The notes under the pieces were generated by a model. That model searched no databases and was not told the DNA's origin. It saw only the letters and a program-made list of their open reading frames with translations. Below are positions 35,918 to 44,304 of a DNA stretch of 64,000 bases, in pieces. Where the stretch lies: assembly GCA_035947875.1 (NCBI GenBank), contig DASZJQ010000067.1:1-64000 (forward strand), given 5' to 3'. A program made the position numbers and the translations under genes. The stretch's first letter is position 1; every line of letters starts with the position of its first letter. The DNA is from Bog-473 sp035947875. Its GTDB lineage: Bacteria > Actinomycetota > Acidimicrobiia > Acidimicrobiales > RAAP-2.

Positions 35918-37267
35918 GTGAGCGCACCAGTCGCCGAGTCCACTGACGTCGGCAAGGGAACCGTCGGCGCCGTCACCTCTGTGGTGGGCCGGATGGGTGG
36001 CCGCAACGTCGTCATCTGCCGGTCCCTGGCCTCCATGCGCCGGGGAGCCATCACCCATGCCGATGGCGTGCGCCTGGCCGAAGCGGCTGAGCAGGCTCGC
36101 CACCTGCGCATCCCGTTCGTCTTCATCGTGGCCTCGAGTGGCGCCGACGTCCAAGACGGGGTCGCGGCCCTGCACGGATGGGGCATGGCTGCCGCCGCCA
36201 TCGCCAAGTGCAGCGGCCTTGTCCCGGTGATCACCGCCGTGACCGGCCCGGTCGTCTCGGGACCGGCCCTGCTGCTCGGCATGTCCGACCTGGTCGTCAT
36301 GAACTCCGAAGCGGTGGCCTTCGTCTCGGGACCGCAGATGGTCGAGGAATTCACCGGGGTCGCAGTCGGTCTGCAACAACTCGGCGGGGTGGCCGCGCAC
36401 GCCAGGTCGAGCGGCCTGTGTGCCGTCGAATCAGATGACGTCGAAGGCGCCATTGCCGAGCTGTTGGAGTACCTCCCGGCGCACACCGACGAATTGCCGC
36501 CAGTGGCCACGATTTCCGATCCTCTCCTGCGTCTCACGCCCGAGCTGGTCGACGTCATCCCCGAGCGCAAGGCGGCCACCTACGACGTGCGCGACGTGAT
36601 CCACTCGGTGGCCGACGACGGAGAATTCAGGGAGGTGTGGCCGCGGTGGGCCGGGCAGATCGTGACCGCGATGTGCCGCTTGGGTGGGCTCACGGTGGGG
36701 GTGGTGGCCAACCAGCCCAGGATTCTGGCCGGGACCCTCGATATCGCCGCTTCGCAGAAAGCGGCCAGGTTCGTTCGATTCTGCGACTCGTTCAACCTGC
36801 CCCTGGTGACCATGGTGGACACTCCGGGGTTCCTGCCCGGGAAGGACCTGGAGTGGCGGGGGATGATCCGACACGGTGCCGAGCTGGCCTTCGCCTACGC
36901 CCAGGCCACCGTGCCCCGGATCTGCCTGATCCTGCGCAAGGCGTTCGGCGGCGCCTACATCGTCATGGACTCCCGGGGTATCGGCAACGACATCTGCCTG
37001 GCCTGGCCCGGCGCCGAGATCGCCGTCATGGGGGCGACGGGGGCAGTGCAGATCCTCCATCGGGGGATCGAGTCGGCCGATCGGGCCGATCGGGAGCAGG
37101 CCTACGAGGACTCGTTCTTGAACCCCTGGCCGGCGGCGGAAAGGGGCTTCGTCGATCAAGTGATCGACCCCACCGACACCCGTATCGTGCTGTGCTCGGT
37201 CCTGCGCCAGCTCTGCACCAAGCGGGAGCTCATTGCCGGCCGCAAGCACGATGCCGGGCCGCAATAG
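35918..37267 (+). CDS. Acyl-CoA carboxylase beta subunit (carboxyltransferase), AccD6-like
   Basis: 449 residues from GTG 35918. The crotonase-fold pair is visible: the N-half with SGPALLLGMSDLVVMNSEAVAFVSGP, the C-half with MVDTPGFLPGKDLEWRGMIRHGAEL, FGGAYIVMDSRGIGND and AWPGAEIAVMGATGAVQILH. It transfers CO2 from carboxybiotin to an acyl-CoA. It is shorter than the 510-550-residue AccD5/PccB type and lacks their Arg/Glu-rich N-terminal extension, like mycobacterial AccD6. Its biotin partner may be the subunit at 470-2239. Acetyl- or propionyl-CoA preference is not clear. Confidence 0.85.
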   Translation: MSAPVAESTDVGKGTVGAVTSVVGRMGGRNVVICRSLASMRRGAITHADGVRLAEAAEQARHLRIPFVFIVASSGADVQDGVAALHGWGMAAAAIAKCSGLVPVITAVTGPVVSGPALLLGMSDLVVMNSEAVAFVSGPQMVEEFTGVAVGLQQLGGVAAHARSSGLCAVESDDVEGAIAELLEYLPAHTDELPPVATISDPLLRLTPELVDVIPERKAATYDVRDVIHSVADDGEFREVWPRWAGQIVTAMCRLGGLTVGVVANQPRILAGTLDIAASQKAARFVRFCDSFNLPLVTMVDTPGFLPGKDLEWRGMIRHGAELAFAYAQATVPRICLILRKAFGGAYIVMDSRGIGNDICLAWPGAEIAVMGATGAVQILHRGIESADRADREQAYEDSFLNPWPAAERGFVDQVIDPTDTRIVLCSVLRQLCTKRELIAGRKHDAGPQ

Positions 37268-37353
37268 GCATGTGACCAGGGAAGAAAGCGATTGTCATCA
37301 TTTCGCAACGAACCTGAGGCGGATTTGCCGTTGATCTGGGTAATGGATCGGGC

Positions 37354-37689
37354 ATGATCACTTCCGTGTCCCGCTCCACAGAAGACGGGCAAGACGGACT
37401 CTTTGTCCTGGAGTCTTGCCACAGCACCTGGATCTTCGACACCGAGCGCTTGCGCTTCCGTCGGATCCTGAAGGGCCTCGAACTCGACGCTCATGCCGCC
37501 ACGACGAGTTGGCGTCCGTATTTCGGGTTGGAGATCGACCCTGTCTCGGAATCGTTCGTCGTGCTCTTGAACCCCGAGGGCAGCCGCCTCCTGCGCAGCT
37601 GGCGACACGTCGAACACTGCTCGCAGTGCGGCGGCGATCAGACGGCCGAGCTCTCGTTGGAGGATCTCCGGGGAGCTGCGCTCGCCTGA
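37354..37689 (+). CDS. Conserved hypothetical protein with C-terminal CxxC
   Basis: 111 residues from ATG 37354. A compact domain contains CHSTWIFDTERLRFRRILKG (about 22-41), then WRPYFGLEID and a late HCSQCGG that might bind metal. It is soluble with no signal peptide. I cannot assign a family or function, though the sequence looks like a conserved actinobacterial small protein rather than a shadow frame. It stands alone between the carboxyltransferase and CtaG-like genes. Confidence 0.7.
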   Translation: MITSVSRSTEDGQDGLFVLESCHSTWIFDTERLRFRRILKGLELDAHAATTSWRPYFGLEIDPVSESFVVLLNPEGSRLLRSWRHVEHCSQCGGDQTAELSLEDLRGAALA

Positions 37690-37740
37690 CCCTTGCTCCG
37701 GCAGCGCCACCTTTGGCACCGTCGGATCATGCGTCGCCGC

Positions 37741-38616
37741 TCATTCGGTGGTCTTGGCCGACGGCGGCATCCATTTCGCCCAGCGGTCTCGCCGGTCCGC
37801 CCGCTCGATCTCCCGCTCGACGTCGGACCAGATCAGCGGTTCGGCCTCCTCCTCATCGCCGTTCATCACCTTGGCCCGGCTCATGATGACGAAGGCCACG
37901 GTCCACAAGACGGCGATGGTGCTGAGCTTGGCCGCGAAGCCGGCCAGTTGCTGATCGAGAACGGGCGACATCCCCGCCACGGTGGCGTGGCTGTAGGCCG
38001 GGTACAGCGGTCGGCGGGCGAAGATCCAGACGACCGAGAGGAAGCTCGGCACAATGGACTGGACGATCAGGTAGCCGCCGCGGGCCAGGGCGGAGAGGTG
38101 TCGGGTGCCCGGCAGGTGCGTGAGCACCGGCGCCCAGAGGACGAATCCCGCCAGCAGGACGATGAGTTGGAACACCACGCGGGCCGATGCGGACGACGTG
38201 GCCCAGCTGACGGCGGGGGTGGTGAGGGTGCCGACGGCGACGACGGTGACAAAGACGATGGCGGGTACGGGCCGGACGGCGACCCGGAGCACGGCATCGA
38301 CCGGTGCCGGTCGGGTGAGCGCGCTGAGAAGGGGCAGGGGGGTCCCGGTGACCAGCAGCGGGGGCACGGCCAGCATGAGGAGGAGGCGTTGGACGACGAG
38401 GGCCAGGAGGGACCAATGGGCGGCCAGGTCTCCGAGCGGCCAGGTGACGGCCAGCAGGAGGGCGAGCGTCCCCAGGGTGAAGCAGAGGAATTGGCGGTGG
38501 CTGGCGCGGCGTCCCTGGCCCCGGGTAGCCCGGACATAGCCCGCGAAGAGGGCGACGATGGCGACCGTCCAGAAGATGGGGAAATGCCAGTCCAGTGGGT
38601 GGCCCGTTGCGCTCAC
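37741..38616 (-). CDS. CtaG-like (caa3-type assembly) membrane protein, divergent
   Basis: 291 residues with about seven membrane helices and a charged C-terminal tail. The order PLGDLAAHWSLLALVVQRLLLMLAVPPLLVTGTP matches the caa3_CtaG family, which helps copper insertion into cytochrome c oxidase. Both His residues of the usual HMxQH motif are missing (LVVQR). It may therefore be a paralogue with another task. ATG 38616 gives the expected N-terminus. No cox genes are nearby. Confidence 0.7.
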   Translation of the reverse strand: MSATGHPLDWHFPIFWTVAIVALFAGYVRATRGQGRRASHRQFLCFTLGTLALLLAVTWPLGDLAAHWSLLALVVQRLLLMLAVPPLLVTGTPLPLLSALTRPAPVDAVLRVAVRPVPAIVFVTVVAVGTLTTPAVSWATSSASARVVFQLIVLLAGFVLWAPVLTHLPGTRHLSALARGGYLIVQSIVPSFLSVVWIFARRPLYPAYSHATVAGMSPVLDQQLAGFAAKLSTIAVLWTVAFVIMSRAKVMNGDEEEAEPLIWSDVEREIERADRRDRWAKWMPPSAKTTE

Positions 38617-38645
38617 GGCGCGGTCGCCGCCGTAGGCTCTCCCCG

Positions 38646-40619
38646 ATGGCTACGCCCGCTCGTCTCGATCGACTCGAACGCATCACGGATCTGGTGCTGG
38701 TCCTGCTCAACACCCCCCATCCGCTGACGCTGGAGTCGATCGCCTTCCAGGTGCCCGGTTACCCCGAGGAGCACGGGGCGAAGCGGCAGGCCTTCGAGCG
38801 GGACAAGCGGTTGTTGCGCGATGAGGGCATACCGGTCCTGACGCGGTCCCTGCCCGGTCAAGAACAGTTCGGCTACCTCATCGACCGCGAGGCGTTCTAC
38901 CTGCCCGATCTGGCGCTCGAGCCCGATGAGCAAGTTGCGTTGCAGCTGGCCGTTGCCGGCGTCCACCTGGGCGATCCTAGTGGTCGAGATGCTCTTTTGA
39001 AGTTGGGCGCCACCGGGTTGGGCGACGTCCGCCCCATCGCCTCACTGGTCCCGCCCGACGCCTTGGTCGACCTCTTCGAAGCGGTGCGGGTGCGCAGTGA
39101 GACGTCGTTTTCCTACCGGGGAGGAACCCGGCGGGTGGCGCCGGCCGGTCTCTGGTTTCGCTTCGGCCACTGGTACCTGGTGGCGTGGGATCTCGAGCGA
39201 GAGGGCGTGCGCACCTTCCGGGTCGACCGGGTGCAGGGTTCGGTCAAGCGACTGGGCCCGGGGAGCGCGGTGGTGCCCGACGGGATCGACGTGCGGGCCG
39301 CGCTGCCCGACGACCCCTGGGTGGCCGACGGCGAGGCTGACGGCCACGTGGTCACCCGGATCCGGGTCGACGCCATGGAAGGGCCCCGCGTGGTCGAAGA
39401 GGTGGGCCGCGAGCGCGTTGAGCGTCAAGATGAGGACGGCTCGGTCGTTCTGCGGCTCTCGGTCGTCGGATTCAGCGCCATCCGGGCCTGGGTGCTGGGA
39501 TTGCTGGATCACGCCGAGATCCTCGAGCCGGCGGAGTTCCGCTCCGAGCTGCGGGCCTGGTTGGGCGCCATGGTGGATGAGGAGGGTGCGAAGCCGATGA
39601 CCGCGCCCGTACCGGTGTCAGCCGAGCAGGCGAGTGCCGGCCCGACGGGGGAGCCGGCGGGGTCGGGCCGCGGGGTGCCGGGGCGCGAGACCAGCGAGCG
39701 GCTGCGACGACTGCTGGCCGTGGTGGGCTGGCTGGCCCACGTCGGCGAGGCCCCGATCGCCGATGTGGCCCAGCGCTTCGGCATGGACGAGACCGAGCTG
39801 GTCCACGAACTGGAGTTGGCCGCCTGTTGCGGCGTGCCCCCCTACACCCCCGACGCCCTGATGGAGATCGAGGTATCGGAGACGTCGGTACGGGCGTTTC
39901 TGCCGGCCGAGTTCGCCCGACCCCGTCGGCTCACTCCGGCCGAAGGGTTCGCGGTGGCCGCCTCGGCTCGGTTGATTCTGGCCGTGCCGGGCTCCTCCGA
40001 TGACGCGTTGCGGCGTGCCTTGGACAAGCTCGACCGGGCCCTGGGCTCCCACGAGGCGATGGGCGTCGACGTCGATGCCCCCCAGTTCCTGGCCGCCGTG
40101 CGCGAAGCCTGCGAAGCGGGGCAGGTGCTCGAGATCGACTATCACTCCGCCTCCCGGGACGAGTCGACGACCCGGGTGGTGGAACCGGTGCAGGTGGTGA
40201 CCATGGACGGGCATTGGTATCTCGACGCGTATTGCCGGAAGGCGGGGGACATGCGCCGGTTCCGGGTGGACCGTCTGCGTGGCGTCCACGTCGTGGAGGG
40301 GGCAGGCCCGGTCACCCCGCATGCGCTGCGGGTGGCCCGGGACGGCTTCCTGCCGGGGCCCGGCGCGGTCGAAGTGCAACTGCATCTCGGCAAGGGCGCC
40401 CAGTGGGTGGCCGAGTCGGTGCCGGTGCGCTCGGTGGACCGGGACCCCGACGGGCTGGCGTCTTCAGTCGTGCTGGACGTGGCCGGGATGGCCTGGTTCG
40501 AGCGGCTGCTCCTGCAACTGGGGCCCGAGGCACGGGTGATGCGGCCCGCCGACCTGACGGACCTGGGAGCGCGGGCGGCTCGCCGGGTCCTGCGGTTGTA
40601 CGAGGGTGGCGCAAAATGA
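38646..40619 (+). CDS. pafBC: Fused PafB-PafC WYL-domain transcriptional regulator
   Basis: 657 residues made of two similar halves. Half one (about 1-330) has a winged helix (RLERITDLVLVLLNTP...) and a WYL domain (GLWFRFGHWYLVAWD, FRVDRV). After a Pro/Gly-rich linker, half two (about 355-657) repeats the plan (RLRRLLAVVGWLAHVGEAPI, then GHWYLDAYCRKAGDMRRFRVDRL). PafB and PafC are separate genes in mycobacteria and form the LexA-independent DNA-damage activator; fused forms are known in some actinobacteria. Here it is away from any proteasome/Pup genes. The ATG 38646 precedes the first helix. Confidence 0.88.
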   Translation: MATPARLDRLERITDLVLVLLNTPHPLTLESIAFQVPGYPEEHGAKRQAFERDKRLLRDEGIPVLTRSLPGQEQFGYLIDREAFYLPDLALEPDEQVALQLAVAGVHLGDPSGRDALLKLGATGLGDVRPIASLVPPDALVDLFEAVRVRSETSFSYRGGTRRVAPAGLWFRFGHWYLVAWDLEREGVRTFRVDRVQGSVKRLGPGSAVVPDGIDVRAALPDDPWVADGEADGHVVTRIRVDAMEGPRVVEEVGRERVERQDEDGSVVLRLSVVGFSAIRAWVLGLLDHAEILEPAEFRSELRAWLGAMVDEEGAKPMTAPVPVSAEQASAGPTGEPAGSGRGVPGRETSERLRRLLAVVGWLAHVGEAPIADVAQRFGMDETELVHELELAACCGVPPYTPDALMEIEVSETSVRAFLPAEFARPRRLTPAEGFAVAASARLILAVPGSSDDALRRALDKLDRALGSHEAMGVDVDAPQFLAAVREACEAGQVLEIDYHSASRDESTTRVVEPVQVVTMDGHWYLDAYCRKAGDMRRFRVDRLRGVHVVEGAGPVTPHALRVARDGFLPGPGAVEVQLHLGKGAQWVAESVPVRSVDRDPDGLASSVVLDVAGMAWFERLLLQLGPEARVMRPADLTDLGARAARRVLRLYEGGAK

Positions 40620-40653
40620 AGCGCTCCGGACCAAGGCGTGGACCGGGGGTGAC

Positions 40654-41727
40654 ATGACCCACCGGGTTGTGCAGTGGGCCACCGGCGGCGTGGGTCGGGC
40701 CGCCATGGGGGGTGTCCTCGACCACCCTGACCTCGAACTGGTCGGGGCCTGGGTCCAAAGCCCGGCCAAGGAGGGCGTCGACCTCGGGACCATGGTGGGC
40801 CGGGAACCGATCGGCGTCCGGGCCACGGGGGACGTGGACGCTCTGCTGGCCCTCGAGGCGGAGTGCGTCCTCTACAGCCCCTTCATGGCCGACGCCGGCG
40901 TGGTCGCCGCCATCCTGGCTTCCGGCAAGAACGTGGTCACCCCGCTGGGCTGGTTCTACCCGCCCACCGAGGAGCGGGCCCGGTTCGACTCGTTGGCCAA
41001 GGAGGCCGGAGTCACCCTGCACGGCACGGGTATCCACCCCGGAGGCATCACCGAGCGGTTCCCGCTCATGATCTCGGCCCTGTCGGGGTCGGTGACCCAT
41101 GTCCGGGCCGAGGAGTTCTCCGACATCCGCACCTACGGCGCACCAGACGTCGTGCGCGACTGGATGCTCTTCGGCCAGAGTCCGGCGGCGGCGCGCCACA
41201 GCATCATGATCGACGCCCTGGGGCACGGGTTCGGCCAGTCGGTGTACATGGTGGCTGACGTGCTGGGTTTCGACATCGACCCCGAGTTGCGCACGTCACA
41301 CGAGATGGCGGTGGCCACCGCACCGATCGACTCGCCCATCGGCCCCATTGAGCCCGGAACCGTGGCGGCGCAGCGATTCCAGTGGGAGGCCACGGTGGAC
41401 GGGGAACCGGTGGTCACGGCCGCGGTCAACTGGCTCATGGGTGAGGCCGATCTCGACCCGGCCTGGCGGTTCGGCCCGGCCGGCGAGCGCTTCGAGGTCG
41501 AGATCACCGGCGACCCGAACTGCCTGACCACGTTCAAGAAACTGCACCCCGACACGGTGGCGGAGGGGTTGGTTCGGAACCCGGGCGTCGTGGCCACCGC
41601 CATGCACTGCGTCAGCGCCATCCCCTACGTCTGCGCGGCGCCGCCGGGGCTCTTGACCTATCTGGACCTGCCCCTGGTGGCCGGACGGGCTGCCCCGGGG
41701 CTGCACCGCAGTCGCCGTTCCGGGTAG
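40654..41727 (+). CDS. DapB-like NAD(P)-dependent dehydrogenase
   Basis: 357 residues. The Rossmann loop is WATGGVGRAAM near the N-terminus, followed by a dihydrodipicolinate-reductase-type N-domain and a long C-domain (GTGIHPGGITERFPL). It resembles 2,4-diaminopentanoate dehydrogenase and the many mycobacterial DapB-like oxidoreductases rather than true DapB (about 245 residues). ATG 40654 follows a GGGGG site; ATG 40606 would overlap pafBC. The substrate is unknown. Confidence 0.78.
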   Translation: MTHRVVQWATGGVGRAAMGGVLDHPDLELVGAWVQSPAKEGVDLGTMVGREPIGVRATGDVDALLALEAECVLYSPFMADAGVVAAILASGKNVVTPLGWFYPPTEERARFDSLAKEAGVTLHGTGIHPGGITERFPLMISALSGSVTHVRAEEFSDIRTYGAPDVVRDWMLFGQSPAAARHSIMIDALGHGFGQSVYMVADVLGFDIDPELRTSHEMAVATAPIDSPIGPIEPGTVAAQRFQWEATVDGEPVVTAAVNWLMGEADLDPAWRFGPAGERFEVEITGDPNCLTTFKKLHPDTVAEGLVRNPGVVATAMHCVSAIPYVCAAPPGLLTYLDLPLVAGRAAPGLHRSRRSG

Positions 41728-41765
41728 TGGTCCGGCGGTGTGGTCTGGCCGGGCCCCGGCTCGGT

Positions 41766-42380
41766 TCAGCGTGCGCTCCGTTCCCGTCGCACCACCCTCA
41801 GCCGATGGGCGAACAGGAGCACGACGGCAACCACGAACAACACCGCCGCGATGTACCCGGCGTAGCTGAAGGCGTTGAGGACATGTTGGTAGCTCGACCC
41901 GAGGGCGTACCCCGCGCTCGTCAGTGCGGTGCACCAGATGGCACAGCCGATGACGGTGTAGAGCAAGAATTTGGGGAAAGCCATTTCGCCGAGGCCGGCC
42001 GCAAAGGAGACGAAGGACCGAAGGAGGGGGATGAACCGCCCGAAAAGCACCACGGGTTCTCCCCGGCGGGCGAACCAGTTTTCGGCCCGGTCGAGATCCT
42101 GGTGGGTCAGCAGGACGTATTTTCCTACCCGGTCGACCAGAGGTCGGCCACCGAAATAGCCGATGGCGTAGCCGGCCATCGACCCCAGCAACTCGGCCAG
42201 CGTGGCCAGAACGATGACGACGACCAGATTGAGGTGATGAGGCTCGTTGGCGATTTGGCCACTCGCCAGCACGCCCCCGTAGATGATCGCCACCTCGGCA
42301 CCGACGGGCAGTCCCATGGACGAGATGAAACTGAGGACGAATACGGCGAGGTAACCCCACGTTTCGAGAAAATGCTCCAC
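41766..42380 (-). CDS. DedA-family membrane protein
   Basis: 204 residues. The DedA/SNARE-associated core is visible: an N-terminal re-entrant segment (FISSMGLPVGAE), GYFGGRP, then FGRFIPLLRSFVSFAAGLGEM and C-terminal helices. Family members move phospholipids or undecaprenyl phosphate across the inner membrane and affect envelope integrity. ATG 42380 is well placed. The gene is convergent with the DapB-like dehydrogenase, 38 bp apart. Confidence 0.9.
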   Translation of the reverse strand: MEHFLETWGYLAVFVLSFISSMGLPVGAEVAIIYGGVLASGQIANEPHHLNLVVVIVLATLAELLGSMAGYAIGYFGGRPLVDRVGKYVLLTHQDLDRAENWFARRGEPVVLFGRFIPLLRSFVSFAAGLGEMAFPKFLLYTVIGCAIWCTALTSAGYALGSSYQHVLNAFSYAGYIAAVLFVVAVVLLFAHRLRVVRRERSAR

Positions 42381-42554
42381 TGAAGGTTTGCCTCCGATTG
42401 CGACATGGCGTGCTCGCTTGTGCGAGTACTTACCAGGTCACCGACCGCCGATGCCACCCGAGGATAGCTGGACAACGATACGACCCGCTGGCATCGCCAT
42501 CATCGTGGTATTCAGACCGCGGAGGGGTCACGGCGCGGTCGGGCTTGCGTTGCG

Positions 42555-42737
42555 TCAGCGAACGCGGCGAGGCAGCAGGGCTCCGATGAACCAGAACAAC
42601 GGCACGAAGATCCCGATGATGAACATCACCCAGTGTCCTTTGCGGATCGAGATGATGCCGAGGGTGACCAGCAACACGAAGTAGATGACGGCCCAAAGGG
42701 CGATGAAGCCGCCACTGGACGACGCCAGAAGGGGCAC
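42555..42737 (-). CDS. Small two-helix membrane protein
   Basis: 60 residues from GTG 42737. Two hydrophobic helices (about 10-28 and 36-53) surround a short ISIRKGHWV loop; the C-terminus is Arg-rich. It resembles the small inner-membrane proteins often annotated as PLDc-nuclease-N-like or hypothetical. Function unknown. The 174-base gap to dedA shows no clear promoter. Confidence 0.6.
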   Translation of the reverse strand: MPLLASSSGGFIALWAVIYFVLLVTLGIISIRKGHWVMFIIGIFVPLFWFIGALLPRRVR

Positions 42738-42892
42738 GGTGTCTGCCTTTCGTTGGTGAGCGTGATCACGGTAGCGCACGACGACTGGCCGCGGCGGCGA
42801 CACCATCCCGGTCGGACCTTCGCCCGTGGCGACCGTTCATTGACCGGCGCTCCATGGTGGACGCCGAAGATGGCGAGAGGACGCCAGGGTCG

Positions 42893-44302
42893 ATGGTGTT
42901 GGGAGTCCACCGCGTCACCGCCGACGGAGCCGACTACTACCTGGCCGACCTGGCTCACGAGCTCCCGCTCCCGATCGGGGCGAGGGAGGGTCGAGCCGAG
43001 TGGTGCGGACGCGCCGCCGACGGTCTCGGCCTCAGCGGGGCGTTGGATCCCGAGCAGTTCCGGGCCGTCCTCGACGGCCGGCATCCGGCGACGGCGCATC
43101 GGCTGGGCTCGAGCCGGACGACGGTGGCTGGGTACGACCTGACCTTCAGCGCCCCGAAATCAGCCAGTGTGCTGTTCGCCCTGGGCGGGAGGGACGTGGC
43201 GCACCAGGTGCTGGCGGCCCACCACGACGCCGTGGCTGGCGCGGTCGCCTATGTGGAACGTCACGGCCTGTCGGCGCGGCGCGGTTGGGGAGAGGCGAGG
43301 GCGATCGTTGGCACGACCGGGGTGGTTGCCGGGGCGTTCACGCACGGAGTGAACCGCAATGGTGACCCTCATCTCCATACCCACGTGGTGGTGGCCAACA
43401 TGGTCCACGGAGAAGACGGTCGCTGGAGCGCGTGTGACCAGCGCGGGCTGTGGGCCCACCGGCAGGCGACCGGCGCGACGTACGAATCACATCTGCGGGC
43501 CGGACTCTCGGCCAGCCTCGGTGTCCGATGGTCCGACGGGCCGGGCCGCCGGACCGAGGTGCAAGGGGTCTCGCCGATGCTCATGGGTGAATTTTCGTCA
43601 CGGGCGGCCGATATTCGACGACACATGGCGCGGTGGGGATCCCACGGTGGGCGCGGTGCCCGGGTGGCCTGGGCGGCCACCCGGGCACCGAAGGCACCAG
43701 GTGTCTCCTTTGCCGAGCTGGCTTCTGATTGGGAGCGACGCGCGCGGGCGGTGGGGGAATCGGGCGCGGACCTGGCGGCGCACGCGGGCCGACGGGTGGA
43801 CACCGTGCCCAGGCAGGTGCTGAGCGAGTTTCGCTTTCGGGCCACGCTGTCCCAGACGGCCGACGGTGCGGTTCGGCGCCGTGACGTCATCGAAGGCCTT
43901 GGGACGGCGGCGGTGGACGGCGCCCGGGCGCCGACGCTCGAGCGCCTGGCTGATCTCTGGGTGCCCCCGACTCGTCACGTGGGAGTCGCCGAAGAGACGC
44001 ACGCGCCGCGGGCCGTGGTGCCGGGCGACCATCTCATCGCCGCCCTCGGACCGCGGCCCGTCAACGCCCGGGATCACCGGGTGTGGCGGGAGGGCGCTCG
44101 GGCCATTGAGGCCTACCGACAGGTGTGGGGCGTGACGAAGAGCGCGGCTCCCCTCGGCCTCGACGGGCCGGGATGTGCCCTCTCGTCGCTCCCGGCGGCA
44201 CGCCTGGCCCATCACCTGCGTACGGTGCGTACGGTTGAGGAGGCTCGCCTCCGGTTGGGCTGGCGCGAGCCGCGAGCCTTGGGGTTGGACCGTGGGCGTT
44301 GA
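42893..44302 (+). CDS. MobF/TrwC-type relaxase without helicase domain
   Basis: About 469 residues. Candidate catalytic Tyr pair in GADYYL near 15-16, DLTFSAPKSASVLFAL, and the metal-binding HLHTH (His160, 162, 164) followed by VVVAN. These define the TrwC relaxase domain, which nicks oriT and stays covalently bound to DNA. TrwC/TraI proteins continue for 400 or more residues of RecD-like helicase; here the protein stops soon after an Arg-rich helical region and no Walker motifs are present. ATG 42893 places the Tyr pair as in relatives; ATG 42854 is an alternative. The stop lies 2 nt from that of the coupling protein. Confidence 0.85.
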   Translation: MVLGVHRVTADGADYYLADLAHELPLPIGAREGRAEWCGRAADGLGLSGALDPEQFRAVLDGRHPATAHRLGSSRTTVAGYDLTFSAPKSASVLFALGGRDVAHQVLAAHHDAVAGAVAYVERHGLSARRGWGEARAIVGTTGVVAGAFTHGVNRNGDPHLHTHVVVANMVHGEDGRWSACDQRGLWAHRQATGATYESHLRAGLSASLGVRWSDGPGRRTEVQGVSPMLMGEFSSRAADIRRHMARWGSHGGRGARVAWAATRAPKAPGVSFAELASDWERRARAVGESGADLAAHAGRRVDTVPRQVLSEFRFRATLSQTADGAVRRRDVIEGLGTAAVDGARAPTLERLADLWVPPTRHVGVAEETHAPRAVVPGDHLIAALGPRPVNARDHRVWREGARAIEAYRQVWGVTKSAAPLGLDGPGCALSSLPAARLAHHLRTVRTVEEARLRLGWREPRALGLDRGR

Positions 44303-44304
44303 GC

